Shown: positions 1 to 5,216 of the stretch, piece by piece | Layout: each line of letters starts with the position of its first letter | Numbering within the stretch: position 1 is the stretch's first letter | Assembly (NCBI GenBank): GCA_937875245.1 | Contig: CALNCH010000178.1 | Location: forward strand, 1 to 5,216 | Direction: 5' to 3' | DNA length: 5,216 nt | Origin: an uncultured Spirochaetaceae bacterium | GTDB taxonomy: Bacteria > Spirochaetota > Spirochaetia > Treponematales > Treponemataceae | Notes under the pieces: generated by a model | Seen by the model: the letters and a program-made list of their open reading frames with translations, nothing else | What the model was told of the DNA's origin: nothing | Database searches by the model: none | Translations under genes and position numbers: made by a program

Positions 1-1480
1 CATTAACAGAAAAACCGGATTCATCAGCGGTACTTCCTTTGATAACATGAGAAACATAAAATTGTTTTTTATCTTTTGATGAAGCAGGGGTTAAATCCAA
101 ACCAAAAGCAGGTAAAAAGAACTTATATTCAGGTTCCCGCAAATACATCTCATAACCGGGATTTTCTGGTCTTATATCTAAATACAAAGACACAGTCTGA
201 TTTTCGTTATTCCGTATATAGGTAAGTGGTATAATAGTTTTAGGTGTAGTGGAAACTAAGACATTCTGCAATTGTTCCACAGTCTCAATTGAAATGCCTG
301 AAATACTGGTAATAATGTCATTGTTTTGTATTCCAGCTATATCAAGTATTCCTCCTGCCATGGTATACAAAACCTCAACACCAATATTTTTATTTTCTGC
401 AGTTTTCTTTGTTCTTCCATATCCACCTATCCAAGAGTGTGTTATCTCCCCACCTTGAAACATTCGTGGTAATTGCATTTTTACATACTCAACAGGTATT
501 GCAAAGTTTAATCCCTCATAAGATTGAATGCTTGCAAAAACAACACCTTGCACTCCACCTTGCTTGTCAATCAATGGTCCCCCAGAATTTCCGCTGTTAA
601 TGGCAGCATCAATTTGCATAACTGCGACAGTGGATAAAACTTTTCTGTCAAAAGAAGATACTATTCCAGAAGTAATGGTACTTTCAAGACCTAATGGAGA
701 ACCTATAGCAAAAATTGAATCCCCTACTTCCAAGTCCGAAGAAGAACCCAGGGTAAATACATAGGGAACATCAATCTCGGCTTTTAACAAAGCTAAATCT
801 AAAGAAGGATCCCATGAAATAACTTTTGCTGGAATTCTAGTTTCTGTATCACTAGATAGTTTAATGTATAATCTGGCATATCCTTCATATTTGGGATCTA
901 CCATGTTTGCTATTACATGGTGATTCGTTATGATATATCCATCTTTATGAATAAAAAAACCAGACCCTATAACTCTGTCTGCGTACCCTCTTCCACCTTC
1001 AACTTTCACACCTTGATCAACCCAAACTGTAACGGTTCCTTGAATAAAAGCGGGTACTGATTGAACTTGATTTTTAAGGAATGCATCTTCTTGTGCTTTC
1101 AATAAATACTGTTCTTGAATATTCCTGTGTAAGTCATCTTTGTAGAAAGAAGAGTTTAAACTTTCTAAACTAGTACTATATGCTAAAGCATCTTTCCAGT
1201 TACTTTTTGATACAGAAGATTCCAAGAGTTCATATACTTTTTTTTGATTTAATTCATAAAATTCATTTATCAACCCATTTTCAGAATTATTCGTTTTCAT
1301 TATTGAAGATTGCCACAAAACATATAAAGGCTCTTTGACAAAAAGTGCTTCTAATCTAGTAATTTCACTTTCAACAATCTGATTTTGTGTATAATCTGGT
1401 TTTATATACGCTGTTTTTTTATTTGAAACACAACCTGTCAACAAAACCAGAAGTAACAAAAATACTCCTATTTTTTTCAT
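1..1480 (-). CDS. HtrA/DegP-like trypsin-fold serine protease with PDZ domains, lipoprotein (C-terminus cut by window edge)
   Basis: Envelope serine endoprotease of the HtrA (S1C) type, likely acting on misfolded exported proteins. The frame is open from ATG at 1480 to base 1, giving 493 complete codons with no stop. Residues 1-17 are a lipoprotein signal (MKK, a Leu/Val-rich core, lipobox LLTGC with Cys17). Residues 18-142 are a hydrophilic, probably helical segment that I do not recognise. The protease domain spans about 143-335: GSGFF at 172-176, catalytic His188 in TNHHV, Asp228 in DLALLK and Ser299 in GNSGGP. All three triad residues are present, so it should be active. A PDZ domain follows at about 350-430 (GILDIAGIQNNDII), and a second PDZ-like domain begins near 454 and is cut off. 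The start is supported by a GGAG site 10 nt upstream and by the signal peptide. The ATG overlaps the stop of the preceding gene by 4 bases, so translational coupling is likely. It is already longer than typical DegP/DegQ, mainly because of the N-terminal segment. The family is certain; orthology to degP, degQ or degS is not, so no symbol is given. Confidence 0.93.
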   Translation of the reverse strand, partial: MKKIGVFLLLLVLLTGCVSNKKTAYIKPDYTQNQIVESEITRLEALFVKEPLYVLWQSSIMKTNNSENGLINEFYELNQKKVYELLESSVSKSNWKDALAYSTSLESLNSSFYKDDLHRNIQEQYLLKAQEDAFLKNQVQSVPAFIQGTVTVWVDQGVKVEGGRGYADRVIGSGFFIHKDGYIITNHHVIANMVDPKYEGYARLYIKLSSDTETRIPAKVISWDPSLDLALLKAEIDVPYVFTLGSSSDLEVGDSIFAIGSPLGLESTITSGIVSSFDRKVLSTVAVMQIDAAINSGNSGGPLIDKQGGVQGVVFASIQSYEGLNFAIPVEYVKMQLPRMFQGGEITHSWIGGYGRTKKTAENKNIGVEVLYTMAGGILDIAGIQNNDIITSISGISIETVEQLQNVLVSTTPKTIIPLTYIRNNENQTVSLYLDIRPENPGYEMYLREPEYKFFLPAFGLDLTPASSKDKKQFYVSHVIKGSTADESGFSVN

Positions 1481-3498
1481 TCAGTAACAACTCCGTAATA
1501 TATTTGTCCATATTTAACTACAAATATATTTTCATATACTGTTTGATAAACAAATGAGTATGCTTTTTGGTTAACAGTTTCAATCATTTTTTCTACAGAA
1601 ATATTCTCTGGTACATTTCCTATCCAATAAAAATCATATTCCCTTTCTTTTGTAATAACTTCAGGATTACCATTAAACAAAACTGCAATAGGTTCTCCAT
1701 CTAAAACTTCAATGGCCACTTCTTGTTTTGTAACAGGATCAACAAAGCGAGATAAATTCCATTTTTTCTGCTCATAATCCACATATTGTACATCCCAAAT
1801 ACCATCTTTATCCACGTCCCAACTTTTTCTTACACCGTTGTCCGCTATATATTCTTCACTATATTCATAAAAAGAATCGTTATTAAAATCACCAATTATT
1901 TTAGAAACATAGACGCCAGAAGAAGGTGGTAGTATTCCGTACACAGCTTCTAAAACCTTTTCGTCTCTGGGTAAAAAATCAACAAGAGAAGAATCATGCC
2001 CAAAAACTTGAATCATTTCATAGACGCCATTTCGATCCACATCTACAGAACGATAATCAGGAATACCATCTTTGAAAGCACAAAATGCATAAACTCCATT
2101 TTTATCAAAATAAGTAGCATCTATAAATTTTCCATCCATAAGCGAATATCGTATCTGTCCATTTTCTATGTCAGTAGCAGGTGTTATTAAGACGCTCCCA
2201 TGCAGTTTTAATTCTTCCCAACTGGGCATGAGAGCAGAAGTTGAAAGAACTGGAATAAACAAAACATCATTAGTCTCAATATCAACAGGTTTCCACATTG
2301 CTGATTCATAGGCTAACTCAAGAATAATTTTTTCATCTAAGGTTTTAATTTGTTGAATAAAAGGCCAGGGACTATACACTATTTCACAATATTCCGTAAA
2401 GTTTCTCAATAAATAGGGCTCCCCGAAATCACATTGTATCTCCCAATCCAAAACATCATCTTGTTCAAAGTCATATGAAATATATAAAGGTCTACCACGA
2501 TGATATTTTGTAATCATATTTGGAATGAAATCACTGTCAGTATCAAATTCTATTATTCCCTCAAAAGAGAGAAAGAAAGACTGTAATTGAGTTATAAGGA
2601 TTTCTTCTGTTAAAAGGGATAAAAAGGTATCTAAACAATCATAGGAAATTTGAGTTTGAAAAAATTCTTCCATGTATAACAAGGCTTCTTCTTGAGAAAG
2701 AGTACCTTTAGATAAAGCATAAACACCATACCAAGGATTTTTATTGCCACTGGCATCATAGGCTTCTAAAAACCTTACACTTTCTTCTCCAGAAGTAAAG
2801 AATGAAGAAAAAAGGAATAAATCAGGGGTTGCAGTAAATGCTGATTTATATTGGCCAATTAATTTAGTAGCTAAAGAATAAGCACTTTCTGCCTCTACTG
2901 CAGTGCCCTGTATCAAGGGTTGTATTTCTCGAGTAAAAAACAATAAAGGAAATCTGGTATCTTTGGGATACATACGACGGCCAGAATCAATTACTTCCCG
3001 GGCTTTTACAAAATCATGTAGATTATAATAAGCTTTTGCTTTTATATACGTTGAATCTGAGGTTAATAAAATGGTGGGATTAGATAAAACTTCTATAACC
3101 TCTTTGCTTTTTCCTGTTTCTACTAGTAAAGAAGCTAAAAAAAGTCTTCCGCTATCTCTGTTATAATCAAACCAACTACTTTGATTTAATGCAGTGGTAA
3201 TCAGTTGGATTTGTTCTGCTTTTGTGTTTCCCTGAACTTGAGCACAAAGAGCTTTTATATACCATAAATCACCAACTGATCCATCATATACTATACCTGT
3301 GCTAGCAGTTTCTGAAGCTAAATCCCACATTCCGCTAGCCATATAGGTTTTACAAAGGGCTAAACAACGTAATGCCGTTTGGCGATTTACTTTTTCTGTT
3401 ACAAAAGGTATATCATCGGACTGTGAAAAAAGAGGAACTACAATTCCTATTCCTAGCAATACAATTAAAATAAACTTTGTAACAGACTTTTTACTCAT
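1477..3498 (-). CDS. Exported protein with TPR-like N-terminal half and Asp-rich repeat C-terminal half, function unknown
   Basis: A complete 673-residue protein that I cannot assign to a named family. Residues 1-26 look like a Sec signal peptide: Lys-rich start, hydrophobic core at about 9-23, and likely cleavage after FSQ. There is no lipobox Cys, so a soluble periplasmic or surface location is inferred. Residues about 35-310 are mostly helical with TPR-like spacing, clearest at 153-180 (AKAYYNLHDF followed by KAREVIDSGRRMYPKD). From about 316 the composition changes to aromatic- and Asp-rich, with six short motifs resembling D-x-D-x-[DN]-G-x-[YW]-[DE] near 319, 343, 465, 486, 537 and 561. 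Residues 570-673 show no motif I recognise. The mature part has seven Cys. The start ATG lies 4 nt after the ftsH stop and has an AAAGAG site 7 nt upstream; the stop overlaps the next start as ATGA. TPR proteins usually mediate protein-protein contacts, so an adaptor or scaffold role beside the two proteases is plausible but unproven. Confidence 0.9.
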   Translation of the reverse strand: MSKKSVTKFILIVLLGIGIVVPLFSQSDDIPFVTEKVNRQTALRCLALCKTYMASGMWDLASETASTGIVYDGSVGDLWYIKALCAQVQGNTKAEQIQLITTALNQSSWFDYNRDSGRLFLASLLVETGKSKEVIEVLSNPTILLTSDSTYIKAKAYYNLHDFVKAREVIDSGRRMYPKDTRFPLLFFTREIQPLIQGTAVEAESAYSLATKLIGQYKSAFTATPDLFLFSSFFTSGEESVRFLEAYDASGNKNPWYGVYALSKGTLSQEEALLYMEEFFQTQISYDCLDTFLSLLTEEILITQLQSFFLSFEGIIEFDTDSDFIPNMITKYHRGRPLYISYDFEQDDVLDWEIQCDFGEPYLLRNFTEYCEIVYSPWPFIQQIKTLDEKIILELAYESAMWKPVDIETNDVLFIPVLSTSALMPSWEELKLHGSVLITPATDIENGQIRYSLMDGKFIDATYFDKNGVYAFCAFKDGIPDYRSVDVDRNGVYEMIQVFGHDSSLVDFLPRDEKVLEAVYGILPPSSGVYVSKIIGDFNNDSFYEYSEEYIADNGVRKSWDVDKDGIWDVQYVDYEQKKWNLSRFVDPVTKQEVAIEVLDGEPIAVLFNGNPEVITKEREYDFYWIGNVPENISVEKMIETVNQKAYSFVYQTVYENIFVVKYGQIYYGVVTE
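1491..1494 (-). promoter_or_regulatory. Ribosome binding site of the HtrA-like lipoprotein gene
   Basis: The minus strand reads GGAG here, 10 nt before the ATG at 1480 and inside the last codons of the preceding gene. The spacing is slightly long but workable. It supports the lipoprotein start and suggests that ribosomes finishing the upstream gene re-initiate at the ATGA overlap. Confidence 0.6.
1789..2553 (-). repeat. Degenerate Asp-rich repeats within the middle protein (protein-level)
   Basis: Residues 316-570 of the exported protein carry six degenerate copies of a short acidic/aromatic motif: FDTDSDFIPN, YDFEQDDVLDW, YFDKNGVYAF, VDVDRNGVYEM, GDFNNDSFYEY and WDVDKDGIWDV. They fall into three pairs whose members are about 23-24 residues apart. 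The Asp/Asn spacing resembles calcium-binding loops of the EF-hand, dockerin or FG-GAP kind, but flanking helices or blades of those folds are not evident. The repetition is visible in protein, not as identical DNA. Metal binding is inference. Confidence 0.55.
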
Positions 3499-3502
3499 AC
3501 TT

Positions 3503-5216
3503 TTACTCTTTATTCTCTTGATTTAAATGAATTTGTGGCCCTTCTATTCCAGTGCCAGATTCTTGAGTATTAACTTCTGGATCAGCTAAAACTGGAAAAC
3601 CAAGAAGTTCACGGATTTCCGCATCGCTTAAGGTTTCTTTTTCAACTAAGGCTTCAGTAATCTTAAGAAGTTGATCCATATGTTCAGCTAAAATTGATTT
3701 TGCCCGTTCTCGAGCTTCTGTTACCAATTTTTTTACAGCTACATCTATTTGTTGAGCAGTGTATTCTGAATACCCTTTTCTGCGTTCAATTTCTTTGCCC
3801 ATAAAGATAGGCTCTTCTTCTTGTCCGTAACAAACAACCCCTACTTCTTCTGTCATTCCCCACTCACACACCATTCGGTGAGCGATGTCAGTTGCTCTTT
3901 GAATGTCATTTTGAGTACCTGTGGTGGTGTCATTATAAACAAGACTTTCTGCAGCATACCCACCAAACATTATAACTAATTGATCTTTTAACCAGTTTCC
4001 AGTGTGAGAATAAGAATCTTCTTTTGGAAGGCCAACCGTTAATCCGAGAGCTCTTCCTCTCGGTATAATTGTTACTTTATGTAAAGGAGAAGCATTTTCC
4101 AAATAATAATAAGGAAGAGCATGTCCTGCCTCGTGGCAAGCTGTCATTTTCTTTTCTTTTTCTGGCATTACCATAGATTCACGGGCAACACCCATTAAAA
4201 TTTTATCTCGGGCTTCTTCAAATTCTTCCATACCAACTTTGGAATTTGAATTCCGGGCTGCAAATAAGGCGGCTTCATTTACAATATTAGCCAAATCAGC
4301 TCCACTCATACCTGGAGTTGATCGAGCAACCCTATTTAAACTAACATCCTCTGCCATAGGAATTTTTTGTGCATGAACAGCTAAAATTGCTTCTCGTTCT
4401 TTAATATCTGGAAGTGGTACTGTAACTTGTCTATCAAAACGTCCGGGACGTAGTAAAGCAGGATCTAATACATCAGGTCTGTTTGTAGCGGCTAATACAA
4501 TTACTTCATCCTTACTATCAAAACCGTCCATTTCCACTAACATTTGGTTCAGCGTTTGTTCACGCTCATCATGTCCACCACCGAAGCCAGCTCCACGAGC
4601 ACGACCTACGGCATCAATTTCATCGATAAAAATGATTGCAGGTGCCATTTTGCGCCCCTGTTCAAACAAATCTCTAACCCGGCTTGCACCTACACCAACA
4701 AACATTTCAACAAAATCACTTCCTGAAATATGTAAAAAAGAAACATCGGCTTCACCTGCTACTGCACGAGCCAATAAAGTTTTTCCAGTTCCTGGGCTTC
4801 CAACAAGGAGTACACCTGTAGGAATTTTTGCCCCCATTTCTTGATATTTCTTAGGATTTTTCAAAAAATCAACAATTTCTGCCAATTCCCGTTTAGCTTC
4901 TTCTTGACCAGCGACATCCTTAAAAGTAATTTTTTTACCATTTTTATCGTAAACCCTAGCTCGACTTTTACCAAACTGCATTCCTTTATTATTTTGTGCA
5001 GAATTTTGTTTAAAAATCATCATAATAAAGAAAAAGGTAATAATCCAAGGCAACAAACTTGATATAATACCAAATATACCTGGAGAAGACACACTACCTG
5101 ATACAGTTACCTTATGTTCTGCTAATAAATCCATAAGTTGAGTATCTTCATAGGGAATTACTGTTTTGAAATAGGATAATTGACCGTTACTAGATTGTAA
5201 GACACCTTGAACATCT
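3503..5216 (-). CDS. ftsH: ATP-dependent zinc metalloprotease FtsH (N-terminus cut by window edge)
   Basis: Membrane-anchored hexameric AAA+ protease that pulls membrane and some cytosolic proteins through its pore and degrades them. The frame stays open to the window edge. The 27 codons before the Met at 5134 match the end of the FtsH periplasmic domain (YFKTVIPYEDTQL), so that Met is internal; the first membrane helix and true start are missing. Numbering from that Met: second membrane helix about 18-42; Walker A GSPGTGKT 112-119; pore FVG 145-147; Walker B IIFIDEID 167-174; second region of homology ending LLRPGRFDR, with arginine fingers Arg229 and Arg232; zinc site HEAGH 334-338 (His334, Glu335 catalytic, His338); third zinc ligand Asp410 in TTGTQND. 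It ends in a short hydrophilic tail after LLGFP. All catalytic elements are intact. Walker A has Ser where most FtsH proteins have Pro (GPPGTGKT). The next gene begins 4 nt after the stop. Identity is secure. Confidence 0.98.
   Translation of the reverse strand, partial: DVQGVLQSSNGQLSYFKTVIPYEDTQLMDLLAEHKVTVSGSVSSPGIFGIISSLLPWIITFFFIMMIFKQNSAQNNKGMQFGKSRARVYDKNGKKITFKDVAGQEEAKRELAEIVDFLKNPKKYQEMGAKIPTGVLLVGSPGTGKTLLARAVAGEADVSFLHISGSDFVEMFVGVGASRVRDLFEQGRKMAPAIIFIDEIDAVGRARGAGFGGGHDEREQTLNQMLVEMDGFDSKDEVIVLAATNRPDVLDPALLRPGRFDRQVTVPLPDIKEREAILAVHAQKIPMAEDVSLNRVARSTPGMSGADLANIVNEAALFAARNSNSKVGMEEFEEARDKILMGVARESMVMPEKEKKMTACHEAGHALPYYYLENASPLHKVTIIPRGRALGLTVGLPKEDSYSHTGNWLKDQLVIMFGGYAAESLVYNDTTTGTQNDIQRATDIAHRMVCEWGMTEEVGVVCYGQEEEPIFMGKEIERRKGYSEYTAQQIDVAVKKLVTEARERAKSILAEHMDQLLKITEALVEKETLSDAEIRELLGFPVLADPEVNTQESGTGIEGPQIHLNQENKE
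3506..3511 (-). promoter_or_regulatory. Ribosome binding site of the TPR/Asp-repeat protein gene
   Basis: The minus strand reads AAAGAG, 7 nt before the ATG at 3498 and within the last codons of ftsH. It is a modest Shine-Dalgarno match at good spacing. It agrees with the start chosen from the signal peptide and with coupling to ftsH translation. Confidence 0.5.

Noticed and set aside
249..764. Three overlapping plus-strand open frames.
   Set aside because: They lie opposite the protease and PDZ domains, which have clear motifs on the minus strand. Their peptides show no family resemblance.
1471..1477. A T-run that could be taken for a rho-independent terminator.
   Set aside because: On the coding strand it is an A-run encoding Lys codons after the start. 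There is no GC-rich hairpin before it on either strand.
1996..2190. A 64-codon plus-strand open frame.
   Set aside because: It is antisense to the repeat region of the middle gene. It has a low-complexity Ile/Ser-rich product and no convincing ribosome binding site.
4544..5062. Three plus-strand open frames opposite ftsH.
   Set aside because: They are antisense to the strongly conserved AAA+ domain and transmembrane region of FtsH, which explains their existence as shadows.
3503..5134. Reading the Met at 5134 as the ftsH start, giving a 543-residue protein.
   Set aside because: The frame continues without a stop to base 5216 and encodes recognisable FtsH periplasmic-domain sequence. A start at 5134 would remove the first membrane helix and most of the periplasmic domain.

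Overview
The window is a tightly packed piece of a bacterial operon, with all three genes on the minus strand. Read 5'->3' on that strand they are: (1) ftsH, the membrane-bound AAA+ zinc protease, whose N-terminus lies beyond base 5216; (2) a complete 673-residue exported protein with TPR-like helices in its N-terminal half and Asp-rich 'DxDxDG'-type repeats in its C-terminal half; (3) a lipoprotein HtrA-like serine protease with PDZ domains, whose C-terminus lies beyond base 1. The genes are separated by 4 nt (ftsH to the middle gene) and by a 4-base ATGA overlap (middle gene to protease), so co-transcription and translational coupling are likely. The operon promoter and terminator both lie outside the window. 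No intergenic stretch exceeds 4 bases.

The DNA is AT-rich (about 35% G+C by a hand count of one line, so approximate). Both downstream genes start with export signals: a Sec signal peptide ending in a FSQ/S-like site, and an LLTGC lipobox. A diderm envelope fits best. My tentative guess is a spirochaete, perhaps Treponema-like, based on overall style (TPR exported protein, lipoprotein-rich envelope, AT-rich ftsH). No marker here proves it, and another AT-rich diderm is possible.

Working hypothesis: the operon groups two envelope quality-control proteases. FtsH extracts and degrades membrane proteins from the inner membrane, and the HtrA-like lipoprotein acts on misfolded proteins on the periplasmic side. 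Between them is an uncharacterised exported protein that could be an adaptor, chaperone or substrate-binding scaffold. The protease assignments are strong; the function of the middle protein and any physical link between the three are inference. I saw no RNA genes, mobile elements, CRISPR arrays or intergenic regulatory sites.
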